Origin: Cyanobacteria bacterium FACHB-471
GTDB lineage: Bacteria; Cyanobacteriota; Cyanobacteriia; Elainellales; Elainellaceae
Length of the DNA stretch: 64,000 nt
Assembly: GCA_014695345.1 (NCBI GenBank)
Contig: JACJOC010000084.1
Coordinates: 1 to 64,000, forward strand
Direction of reading: 5' to 3'
Shown here: positions 1 through 6,756 of the stretch, one piece after another
Position numbering within the stretch: position 1 is the first letter of the stretch
How the letters are laid out: each line of letters opens with the position of its first letter
Made by a program: the position numbers and the translations under genes
The notes under the pieces: generated by a model
What the model was told of the DNA's origin: nothing
Databases searched by the model: none
Seen by the model: the letters and a program-made list of their open reading frames with translations, nothing else

Positions 1-93
1 ACGACCACAACTGCGGCACAAGTAGTTCTGAATACCGTTGCGTCGCCCATTCTTGACAGTTTGGTTGGAGTTACAGTGTAAACATTGCATCAT
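1..93 (-). CDS. IS1-family transposase InsA-like N-terminus (partial)
   Basis: Thirty-one codons are visible from an ATG at 93 (a second ATG lies at 90). The peptide has a CLHC and a CRSCG pair spaced about 20 residues apart, with an NGRRNG stretch between, which is the zinc-binding N-terminus of IS1-type InsA proteins of cyanobacteria. This part would bind the element's ends. The rest is beyond the left edge, so it may be intact or broken. Confidence 0.7.
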   Translation of the reverse strand, partial: MMQCLHCNSNQTVKNGRRNGIQNYLCRSCGR

Positions 94-112
94 ACTTCTA
101 TTGTGCAACGCC
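1..112 (-). mobile_element. IS1-family insertion sequence, terminal part (continues beyond left edge)
   Basis: The minus strand carries the start of a transposase gene whose start codon lies 19 bases inside a terminus reading GGCGTTGCACAATAGAAG from position 112 leftward. The same terminus, GGCGTTGC..AAT....GTATGAT, ends the small MITEs at 5366-5467 and 24378-24478, which supports 112 as the end of the element. Everything else of the element is outside the window, so completeness cannot be judged. Confidence 0.7.
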
Positions 113-240
113 ATAAGTCGGTTACTCTCTACGTGCGCTTTATCTTAAAGCAGCCTCCCCCTATCTGAATTCCTAAACTGATGGTGCTACCTGAAGCTCA
201 TATCGTCTAATCAAACTTAAACTGTCGCGAGGGTGAAAAA

Positions 241-948
241 ATGAGAGTTCATTATCTACAGCATGTTCCCTTCGAGGGACTGGGCAGTATTTCGACCTGG
301 ATGGACGAACAAAACCATTCGTTATCATCCACCAGACTCTATGCCAACGACCCGTTACCAACGGTGAGTGATTTTGATTGGCTGATCGTTTTGGGTGGCT
401 CAATGAATATCTATGAAGAAGAACAGTACCCCTGGCTAATCGCAGAGAAACAACTAATCAAACAGGCGATCGAGGAAGACAAGATAGTGCTTGGCATTTG
501 TCTGGGAGCGCAACTGATCGCGGATGCTCTGGGTTCAAAAGTGTATGCGGGGCAACATAAAGAAATCGGATGGTTTCCGATCAAAATAACCGAAGCAGTT
601 CAGCAATCCGGTGCCCTTGAGTTTCTACCCGCTCAACTAACAGTTTTTCATTGGCACGGAGATACGTTTGAGTTACCAGAAAAAGCAACCCGCCTAGCCT
701 ACAGTGAGGGTTGCCTCAATCAAGCATTTCTCTACGGCGAAAAGGTGCTTGGCTTGCAATTTCACCTAGAAATGAATCGACCAGGTGTACAGCAGCTCAT
801 TGAAAACTGTGCCTCCGAATTAATTCCAGGGAAGTATATTCAGACTTTCGAGGAAATGCTTTCTGAGAATAAGAACTTTGCAGAAATTCATGAGGTCATG
901 TACCAGTTTCTGGAACTGCTCTCACACCAATACCAAAGAGGCAAGTGA
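241..948 (+). CDS. Class I glutamine amidotransferase-like protein (GMP synthase amidotransferase-like)
   Basis: A 235-residue single-domain class I glutamine amidotransferase. The nucleophile elbow is GICLGAQ with Cys87, and the His/Glu pair of the triad is in LQFHLE (His175, Glu177). VLGGSMNIYEE near residue 50 is the usual oxyanion-side loop. Stand-alone members of this family have no synthetase domain and their substrates are mostly unknown; some act as gamma-glutamyl hydrolases. The start codon directly follows a GAGGGTGAAAAA ribosome site. The gene stands alone on the plus strand, between the IS terminus and a cupin fragment, so the context gives no pathway. The catalytic residues are all present, so it is probably active. 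Confidence 0.85.
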   Translation: MRVHYLQHVPFEGLGSISTWMDEQNHSLSSTRLYANDPLPTVSDFDWLIVLGGSMNIYEEEQYPWLIAEKQLIKQAIEEDKIVLGICLGAQLIADALGSKVYAGQHKEIGWFPIKITEAVQQSGALEFLPAQLTVFHWHGDTFELPEKATRLAYSEGCLNQAFLYGEKVLGLQFHLEMNRPGVQQLIENCASELIPGKYIQTFEEMLSENKNFAEIHEVMYQFLELLSHQYQRGK

Positions 949-1175
949 ATGTGTTGGGCAAAAGGCGCTCAGAGTTAAAACAATGACTCCCACGTAGATT
1001 TAGAGCAAGTGAGTGCAAAATATCAGCAGACCTTTCAGAGTACTCAGCGATCGATGTTTAATCTGTTCTCAATACGATTCATTCGCTCGTTCGAGCGATC
1101 GCCACAACAGTTCATTCAGGGATCGACAATGCAGAAAATTTATGAAATCAATTACGATCGATTTAACTCGAATAA

Positions 1176-1326
1176 TTTCTTGCCGATCACACCACAACTG
1201 GAGGACAGTACGATCTGATCGAAGGTTATTTTCCATCTGGTTCTCAAACTCCTCTCCATCGCCACACGCGCTATTCCAAACAGCTATACGTGCTAGAAGG
1301 AGAGTTCACCGTTTACTCTGAAATAG
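1176..1326 (+). pseudogene. Cupin-domain protein fragment
   Basis: In the third plus frame the sequence encodes ILADHTTTGGQYDLIEGYFP followed by PLHRHTRYSKQLYVLEGEF, a clear piece of a cupin_2 barrel: HRH supplies two metal ligands and the Glu-rich strand follows. The frame is closed by a stop at 1173 and there is no start codon, and the coding similarity ends where the carbonic anhydrase gene begins on the other strand. It is the middle of a broken gene, its ends removed, probably during the rearrangements that left other fragments nearby. Confidence 0.7.
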
Positions 1327-1987
1327 TTGTGATCAATGGGTCAGGCACCGGGAAGGAGCGCTGCTTCAGCAGCGTAAACTGTCGTAATCCGGCATCATAA
1401 GCGAATACCTTGCCGGTCTCTATTTCGTACATCCAAGCATGTAGATTCATCTGCCCGCTATGCAGGGTGGACCGAATAACAGGATACGTTTCTAAATTCT
1501 CTATTTGCGTCAACACATTCTGCTCGATCGCGATCTTGAGCAATCGCTCGGGCTCCACGTTCGCATAATTATCTAACACTAACCGCCGGGTCGCTTCTCC
1601 ATGGCGCTTCAACCAGTCGTAGACCAGCGGCATCTGCTCACTCAGATTGCCGATTTGCAGCAACCCCTTCATGGCTCCACAGTGGGAATGACCACAAACA
1701 ATGATGTCTCGCACTCCGACTCCAGCTACCGCATACTCTACCCCGGCGGCTTCAGCACCACTAGCGGCTCCATAGGACGGAATGATATTACCCACATTCC
1801 GCATCACGAATAGTTCACCGGGCTGAGACTGTGTGATCAAGCAGGGATCAATCCGTGAATCGGAACAAGTAATGAATAGAACTTCGGGGGTCTGCCCGTT
1901 CGACAGTCGTTCAAACAGTTCTCGATTTTCGGTGAAGTAGTCGCTGTGAAACGCATTGAGTCCTTGGATCAGACCGGTCACTGACAT
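1313..1987 (-). CDS. Beta-class carbonic anhydrase (IcfA/CcaA-like)
   Basis: A 224-residue beta carbonic anhydrase interconverting CO2 and bicarbonate. Zinc ligands and catalytic dyad are visible: CSDSR (Cys41, Asp43, Arg45) and HSHCG (His100, Cys103). LITQSQPGELFVMRNVGN is the family's second signature. It resembles the IcfA/CcaA enzymes associated with carboxysomes but is shorter than the roughly 270-residue carboxysomal forms, lacking their C-terminal extension, so it could equally be a cytoplasmic paralogue. No carboxysome genes are nearby. The gene stands alone on the minus strand; its 3' end overlaps the cupin fragment on the other strand. Confidence 0.93.
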   Translation of the reverse strand: MSVTGLIQGLNAFHSDYFTENRELFERLSNGQTPEVLFITCSDSRIDPCLITQSQPGELFVMRNVGNIIPSYGAASGAEAAGVEYAVAGVGVRDIIVCGHSHCGAMKGLLQIGNLSEQMPLVYDWLKRHGEATRRLVLDNYANVEPERLLKIAIEQNVLTQIENLETYPVIRSTLHSGQMNLHAWMYEIETGKVFAYDAGLRQFTLLKQRSFPVPDPLITTISE

Positions 1988-2318
1988 AAATTGATTCCTA
2001 CTGTTGATAAAGCTAGTGAGTGTACTCGCACTGCATCCTCAGAAGCGGATGTAGTTCTATCCTTCCCTTACTACACGCGAGTCGTAACATTTTCCGTACT
2101 TCCGTAAAGGAATGTTAACAAGTCCTTAGTCGTGTGTCTCAAGCAAAGTTTGTCGAAGTAGTCCTTGAAATTGCTGCTTAGAGAAACACGAATGATGCAA
2201 ATTGTTCGTCACTCAGGGATCCTACGACACAACCATTTTTGCGACACAACCGGAAGAATTGGGTGAGTAATCTACCACTCAATTAACTTATGCATTAGCT
2301 TGATCAGATTGGAGTTAA
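1988..2318. other. Intergenic stretch with two IS6-like terminus sequences
   Basis: No gene is seen. The stretch holds the likely promoter region of the carbonic anhydrase gene and, at 2225-2251, two copies of CGACACAACC, described separately. Confidence 0.5.
2225..2251 (+). repeat. Tandem IS6-like terminus sequence
   Basis: CGACACAACC occurs at 2225-2234 and TTTTTGCGACACAACC at 2236-2251. Read from the other strand this is GGTTGTGTCGCAAAAA, similar to the ends of IS6/IS26-type elements (GGTTCTGTTGCAAAG in IS257). The same string, in the same orientation, is at 13014-13030, and a partial one is at 3461-3476. No transposase remains next to it. The identification as IS termini is inference. 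Confidence 0.45.
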
Positions 2319-2648
2319 TCAGAGTGAATCTATCCGGTGGAGCGATTCAATCAATTCCTCAACCTCATCATCATTGGGACACTGCTTAACCTGCGACTTG
2401 AACCATTCCACCTCTTCAGACTCCACATCTTGCAGTTGATAAACTAGCAATGTCCCAGCTAAACGAGCTAGGGTAATGGGTGCATAAACAATATGACTCA
2501 ACAAATCAACGGTAGCCTGATAAACCTGCTGGGCGGCTTGCTGATCAATTGGCTGTCCCATTTGCAGAGCAATTTCTTGTAAGCTCTGCTCAATCGAGCG
2601 CTGCAACTGTTGTTCATCGTTTGGAGAAGGGGAGTTCATCTGATTCAC
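2319..2648 (-). CDS. Hypothetical protein, Gln-rich N-terminus
   Basis: A 109-residue soluble acidic protein I do not recognise. The first 45 residues are rich in Gln and Asn and predicted helical (QQLQRSIEQSLQEI, then QQAAQQVYQ). A mildly hydrophobic helical stretch (VDLLSHIVYAPITLARLAGT) follows, then an acidic tail with CPNDDEVEELIESLHRID. There is no signal peptide or clear transmembrane segment. The second Met (residue 4) is an alternative start. It stands alone on the minus strand between IS-like termini. Codon use looks normal for the window and the composition is protein-like, so I take it as real. Confidence 0.55.
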   Translation of the reverse strand: MNQMNSPSPNDEQQLQRSIEQSLQEIALQMGQPIDQQAAQQVYQATVDLLSHIVYAPITLARLAGTLLVYQLQDVESEEVEWFKSQVKQCPNDDEVEELIESLHRIDSL

Positions 2649-3011
2649 TGAAATGGGTTAGAAAAAAGCTAAAGGCAAAACGGAGCAGTTGCAAGCAGCA
2701 GCAGGGAGAGAGCTGATTCTATCCCAAATAATAAACTGGTAGTAAACAACTGTACAAGCTCCACCAGAATTCACTAACTGCCTTTGTTAACCTGTTTGGT
2801 AGTGGTCTAGGATCGGTGGATAGTAGTTTCAAAGTACTCATTGTTGCTGACATTGCGCTTTCAGCAGTCATAGGTCCAGAACGCTAGCAACTTGCTTAGC
2901 TCACAAGTTTAAGACGGGGCAACATCAGAATGCAGCAGATACGATTGCGTTAGGGGATAATGGTGACTGGTGCGTCAAAGGCACTTAAAAAAGTTACGCC
3001 AGATAGATCCG
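2649..3011. other. Intergenic stretch, nothing recognised
   Basis: About 360 bases between divergent small genes. I see no coding fragment, strong hairpin or repeat here. Confidence 0.4.
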
Positions 3012-3311
3012 ATGAAACCGATTCAAGAAACGTTTTTAGAGCTGGACTGGGAAGATGCCGATGAGGCCCGCCAAGCGAGAGATACAAGGGCTGAAGAACT
3101 GCAGTCTCAAGGCTTTGTTTGTGTCCTTGAAAATCTTTACAACGCGGTTGATGGGCGGCAAGTGTTTATGATTGTCGCTACAGAAGCAGAAAAAATTGAT
3201 GCGCTGAGGACGCGAGACTCGAATCGGAGTGACTCTCGCGACGGTTCCAGGAGCCGAGCGCTCGTCCCAAAACGAAAGGGCAAGTCTGTAGCAGAGCCAG
3301 AAATCTGCTGA
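3012..3311 (+). CDS. Hypothetical protein, basic C-terminal tail
   Basis: A 99-residue protein from the ATG at 3012; a GTG at 2970 in the same frame would add 14 residues, but the sequence from MKPIQETFLELDWED onward looks like the natural start. The first 65 residues are a compact domain with a charged helix (DADEARQARDTRAEELQSQG) followed by two strands (FVCVLENLYN, RQVFMIVATE). The tail is rich in Arg, Ser and Lys and may bind nucleic acid or be disordered. I recall similar short cyanobacterial proteins without known function but cannot verify this. It stands alone. Confidence 0.5.
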   Translation: MKPIQETFLELDWEDADEARQARDTRAEELQSQGFVCVLENLYNAVDGRQVFMIVATEAEKIDALRTRDSNRSDSRDGSRSRALVPKRKGKSVAEPEIC

Positions 3312-3617
3312 GTTCCTGACGGCAGGACGAATGCTAACTCTACTTTGCCTACCTGAAACCTGGTGAGAGCCCGGTGCTACGGCTGTGTCGGGAAAAAATG
3401 AACTGCTACCCATAGAGCAGCAGTATATGTGCTTCAACGCTACTTATAGCGCTTTCAGAATTTTTTGCGACACAGCAAGCTTTTGGTGCTTAGTTCGATG
3501 TTACTGCAACCGCTGAACGTAGCCGTTATGGGCCTCAAGTCCTCGGTAGGATGTAATGCTGCTACCGAGGACTTGAAAGTATTCACTCGCTATCTTTCCT
3601 TCATTTGCCTGCGCTCA
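3312..3617. other. Intergenic stretch with IS6-like terminus and long hairpin
   Basis: No gene is seen. At 3461-3476 there is TTTTTTGCGACACAGC, a partial match to the IS6-like termini at 2236 and 13014. At 3536-3575 there is a 14-bp perfect inverted repeat, listed separately. Confidence 0.45.
3536..3575. repeat. 14-bp perfect inverted repeat
   Basis: Arms CAAGTCCTCGGTAG (3536-3549) and its exact complement (3562-3575) enclose a 12-base loop. No T-run follows on either strand, so it is not a classical terminator. The right arm continues as ACTTGAAAGTATTC, which resembles ACTTGAAATACTC in the larger palindrome at 11883-11945. Confidence 0.7.
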
Positions 3618-4448
3618 CTATTTGTAATCCGTCGATTCAGCCAGAGCACGCCATTGTGCCGTTTCTTGCTCGACGTAAGCGTTCTTCTGGGCAATGGCTC
3701 GAAGGGTGTCTGTACCGAGCGGCAACCGTAATGGTGGAGTATCTGTATTCGCAAGCTGAAGCATCGCTTGGGCAAGCTTGGTGGGGTCTCCCGGTTGTTG
3801 ATAGCTCAGTTCAGAGGCAAGTTTACGAACTTTACCAACCGTCTCCGCGTAATCTGGAATTTCTGTCGCGGTCTTCTGGAGTGAGCTGCCATCGAGAAAA
3901 TTGGTGCGGAAGTATCCTGGCTCAACAACTGTCGCATGGATGCCCAGAGGCGCTAACTCATCATGCAGTGCTTCGGTAATGCCTTCGACTGCAAACTTGG
4001 TTGAGGAGTAAACGCCCCACCCGGGAGTGGAGCGATAGCCCCCGATCGATGAGAGGTTAATAATGTGTCCAGAGCGACGCTGACGCATACTGGGCAATAC
4101 GGCACGGGTCATATTCAACAGCCCGAAAACATTGGTGCGATAGACCCGCTCAACCTCGTCTGCACTGGTTTCTTCGATACCGCCGAGTAGACCGAATCCT
4201 GCATTGTTGACTAACACATCAATCTGCCCAAAGCGTTCCAGTGCTGCTGCAACTGCCGCTTGCACCTGAGTCTCATCGGTAATATCTAGGCTGAGCGCCA
4301 ACACATTTGGGTTCGACTCAAATTGATCCAGATCAGTCTTTTTACGAGCGGTCGCAATTAATTGGTCTCCTGCTGCTAAAACGGCTTTCGCGATTTCGGC
4401 TCCAATTCCACGAGAAGCCCCTGTAATGAACCATGTTTTGTGAGTCAT
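3618..4448 (-). CDS. Short-chain dehydrogenase/reductase (SDR)
   Basis: A 276-residue classical SDR. TGASRGIG near residue 10 is the dinucleotide-binding loop, NNAG at 81-84 stabilises the Rossmann sheet, and the catalytic residues are Ser134, Tyr147 and Lys151 (YSSTK). VEPGYFRTNF follows the active site. The Arg after the second strand (TARKKTDL) favours NADPH. The substrate cannot be told from sequence. Upstream lies a 183-bp segment repeated at 8512-8694 next to an AraC-type regulator, which suggests that this gene was or is under the control of that regulator. It is the only gene of its transcript. Confidence 0.88.
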   Translation of the reverse strand: MTHKTWFITGASRGIGAEIAKAVLAAGDQLIATARKKTDLDQFESNPNVLALSLDITDETQVQAAVAAALERFGQIDVLVNNAGFGLLGGIEETSADEVERVYRTNVFGLLNMTRAVLPSMRQRRSGHIINLSSIGGYRSTPGWGVYSSTKFAVEGITEALHDELAPLGIHATVVEPGYFRTNFLDGSSLQKTATEIPDYAETVGKVRKLASELSYQQPGDPTKLAQAMLQLANTDTPPLRLPLGTDTLRAIAQKNAYVEQETAQWRALAESTDYK

Positions 4449-4456
4449 TGGTCTAT

Positions 4457-4639
4457 CTCCTTTATTGCCTTATTCTTTCATTACCTTTCTGGCATGGGTT
4501 CATAATAGGCTTTAGAAGTGAGGTTCTAAATACACAAACTTTTCAGGTTCTTGCCTAATTTTCTCAAACAGGAGGAGGATGCTCAAAAGAATTCCCTATA
4601 ATAGGCGCAGCAAAACGATGAGAGGGATGTCTCACGATC
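4457..4639. repeat. 183-bp direct repeat, copy 1 (promoter segment of the SDR gene)
   Basis: Copy 2 is at 8512-8694; the two align end to end without gaps and roughly five bases in six match by eye. Both copies contain TATAATAGGC (TATAAT at 4597-4602 here) and the block CTTGCCTAATTTTCTCAA. In copy 1 the SDR start codon lies 8 bases to the left on the minus strand; in copy 2 an AraC-type gene starts 28 bases to the right on the plus strand. The segment therefore probably holds a divergent promoter with the regulator's operator. Confidence 0.8.
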
Positions 4640-4649
4640 GGGTCAAAGT

Positions 4650-4767
4650 ATCTACTCACCCACGGTTTAGCGTCTTTGAGCGTAATCTTCAGTTGATACA
4701 CCGTTTGAGTGGTTGCAGATTGACGAGGTGCGATCGCCGTCAGCAGAGTAGATGCCAGGATCTGCAC
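4650..4767 (-). pseudogene. pRiA4b ORF-3-like protein, N-terminal remnant
   Basis: On the minus strand an ATG at 4767 opens a frame that reaches VYQLKITLKDAKPWVSR, matching the characteristic N-terminus of plasmid pRiA4b ORF-3-like proteins (VYQLKITLKDxKPPxWRR). The match fades after about 40 codons into sequence shared with the promoter repeat. The function of this family is unknown, and here only the beginning survives. Confidence 0.5.
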
Positions 4768-4899
4768 TCATTTTGCTGGTCAAAGTATGTTGCCTACTAG
4801 AGCATTCCAGCACCGAGACAGCTTTGAGGCATTTGGGTAGAGGAAAAACTCCAAAAGTTGCGCGATGCTGAAAGTAGGACCTACTAAAATTGTTTAACT

Positions 4900-5227
4900 A
4901 TGAATCGACCGGATAAGAGCTGCTCAGATGTTGCTTGGTTGTGGGATTCGAGCGTGCCTGGGATTGAGCTCTTCTCTGCCCGATTGTTTCGTCATAGCTT
5001 TACCAAGCACGTTCACGAAACCTACACTGTGGGTATTGCAGTACTGCCAACTCCGGCAGGCGAAACAATCACTCCGCACGGCAACACCTCTTTGTGAGAT
5101 CGCGACCGACCACGGTTTTTACGATCAAAGTCACTTGAATCGCCACTTCAAGCGCGTTTTTGGAGTTACTCCAGGGCAATATCGTGAGTCAGTTTTGTCC
5201 AAGACGGTTAGGTTGCACGAACCGTAG
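4900..5227 (+). pseudogene. AraC-family regulator with internal deletion and frameshift
   Basis: The N-terminal 45 codons (4900-5040) encode the beginning of an AraC sensor cupin: WLWDSSVPGIELFSARLFRH, then HVHETYTVGI. The reading then passes in another frame into LRQAKQSLRTATPLCEIATD and HGFYDQSHLNRHFKRVFGVT, the second helix-turn-helix of an AraC protein, to a stop at 5227. The central 150 or so codons, including the rest of the cupin and the first helix-turn-helix, are missing. The gene preceded a LysE-type exporter (5272) in the same direction, a common regulator-exporter pairing, and both are broken. Confidence 0.85.
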
Positions 5228-5271
5228 GCTGAGGAGATGATTCAACACTTTAGACGGAGGAAGTGAACAAA

Positions 5272-6006
5272 ATGGAACAAATAAACTTTTTGCTGTTTTG
5301 CACCACTGCATTAGCCTTGATAGCCACTCCGGGTCCAGATATGCTCTACGTTGCCACCCGGAGCCGGCGTTGCTGATTTAATGTATGAATTCCGTAAGGG
5401 CATGGCATTGCCATGCCCCTACAGAGGGGATTGAAATCCGTGAATCATACCCGCATTCAGCAACGCCCCCGGAGCCTGACCCAGGGCAAAGCAATTGGAC
5501 TCGTATCAATGCTCGGTGTTTGTGCTGGATACCTTGTCCATACCTGTTTCGCCATGATGGGTCTGTCGGCGATTCTTCAAGCGTCGGAAGTTCTATTCAA
5601 CATTGTTCGCTTGTCGGGTGCTGCCTATCTCCTCTACTTAGGTATCCAAATGTGGTTGAGCAAACCGCAAAAACAGCCAGTGCAAAAGGCTCAAAGCAAA
5701 CAAGGCAAACTCTTTTGGACTGGACTAATCACGAGCGTTACTAATCCTAAAGGCATTCTGTTTTTCCTTGCGTTTTTGCCTCAATTTGTAGTTTCCCATG
5801 CAAACCATGTTCCACTGCAAATGCTAGTTCTAGGCTTAATCTTTACTCTGCTGTGTGCGATCGTCTACGGACTTGTAGCACTGTTGGCTGGAACCGTTGG
5901 CGATAATCTCTCTGGTACACCTCGCTTTAGTCAATTAATGCAGCGTGTTACAGGCAGTGTGTTGATTCTTCTCGGAGTGCGACTGGTTGCTCTGGAGCAT
6001 CGTTAA
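5272..6006 (+). pseudogene. LysE/RhtB-family amino-acid exporter, interrupted by a MITE
   Basis: The start ATG at 5272 follows a strong GGAGGAAG site. Thirty-one codons encode the family start (LLFCTTALALIATPGPDMLY, with the TPGPD motif), and the frame is then cut by a 102-bp insertion at 5366-5467 flanked by a 9-bp duplication. Removing the insertion and one duplicate restores a continuous 207-residue reading frame of normal LysE length, ending SVLILLGVRLVALEHR. The remaining part could in principle start at 5413, but would lack the first membrane helix and the TPGPD motif. LysE-type proteins export amino acids; the substrate is not evident. Confidence 0.92.
5366..5467. mobile_element. MITE, 102 bp, IS1-type ends, 9-bp target duplication
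   Basis: The ends are GGCGTTGCTGA and TCAGCAACGCC, inverted repeats. The target CCCGGAGCC is present on both sides (5357-5365 and 5468-5476). The interior has the palindrome GGGCATGGCATTGCCATGCC. A second copy, in the opposite orientation, is at 24378-24478. The outer 27 bases of its right end resemble the end of the IS1-family element at the window's left edge, so this is probably a non-autonomous derivative moved by an IS1-type transposase. Confidence 0.92.
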
Positions 6007-6135
6007 ACGAACAGTGGCTTTCTATTCTTGCCGTTGTATAGCTGTCGAGAACAAATAGTCGTCAAGAGAAACTGTTCCATTTACGATGTTTGATCTGATA
6101 GCCGTACTATAGCTGATGCAAATAAGTTGTGAACA

Positions 6136-6188
6136 AAATAGGTTGTGAAATTCACGTCCCTAAGGAATATAACTTTCACAACCTATTT
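6136..6188 (+). terminator. 15-bp inverted repeat downstream of the lysE remnant
   Basis: AAATAGGTTGTGAAA (6136-6150) pairs perfectly with TTTCACAACCTATTT (6174-6188) across a 23-base loop. It lies between the ends of two convergent genes and may act as a terminator for both, although there is no long T-run. Confidence 0.5.
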
Positions 6189-6270
6189 AGGATTGCTACA
6201 CAGACCGATTGCAGTTAGTGTCTTTGCCGTAATTCAGTGTAGGTTCAGCGGCAGCGTTGGGCGATAGAGC

Positions 6271-6735
6271 TTAGACAGACAGGGGCGCTCCAACGATCCA
6301 AGTGTCGTGCTGGCGTGCAAGATCCATCCAACCTTCGGGCGGCGTTTGACCAATTAGAGGGAAGAATTCGTCGATGCCACCGGGCACGAAGGTGCCGAGC
6401 ATCCGAGCCCTTCCGGGTCCAAGATTCACCCATCCATGCACGGTGTTACGGGGCACCACAACCGATGTTCCGGGTCCGACCTCAAACTCTTCGCCCTCGA
6501 CGTGAAAGCGAAATCTGCCTTCAAGGACTTCAAAGATCTCTTCCCTATCTTGGTGATAGTGAAGTGGCGGACCTGAGAACGCTGGAACATTCACTTCAAT
6601 AATTGTGAAAGCTCCGTTGACATCTTTGCTATGAACGCGGATAGCCATCTGCTCGCCAGGCATTGTATTGAACCAATCGAGGTTCTCACTCTGTCCGACA
6701 ATTGCAACTTTGCTTTGGTTGAATTGAGTACTCAT
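6271..6735 (-). CDS. Cupin-domain protein
   Basis: A 154-residue single-domain cupin. The first cupin motif is PLHYHQDREEIFEVLEGRF, with His, His and Glu in the metal-ligand places, and the second is PRNTVHGWVNLG, supplying the last His. Members of this small group bind a divalent metal; some are dioxygenases or isomerases, others only bind small molecules. It begins 21 bases after the stop of the FAD-dependent oxidase (6757-8250) on the same strand, so the two are probably cotranscribed and may act on the same compound. No more precise function can be read. Confidence 0.82.
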   Translation of the reverse strand: MSTQFNQSKVAIVGQSENLDWFNTMPGEQMAIRVHSKDVNGAFTIIEVNVPAFSGPPLHYHQDREEIFEVLEGRFRFHVEGEEFEVGPGTSVVVPRNTVHGWVNLGPGRARMLGTFVPGGIDEFFPLIGQTPPEGWMDLARQHDTWIVGAPLSV

Positions 6736-6756
6736 TGTTTTAGGGGTGGAGGTACG

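Noticed and set aside
1009-1218. Two open frames in the plus strand near 1010-1320
   Set aside because: Neither looks like protein; the real coding signal at this place is a cupin fragment in the third frame.
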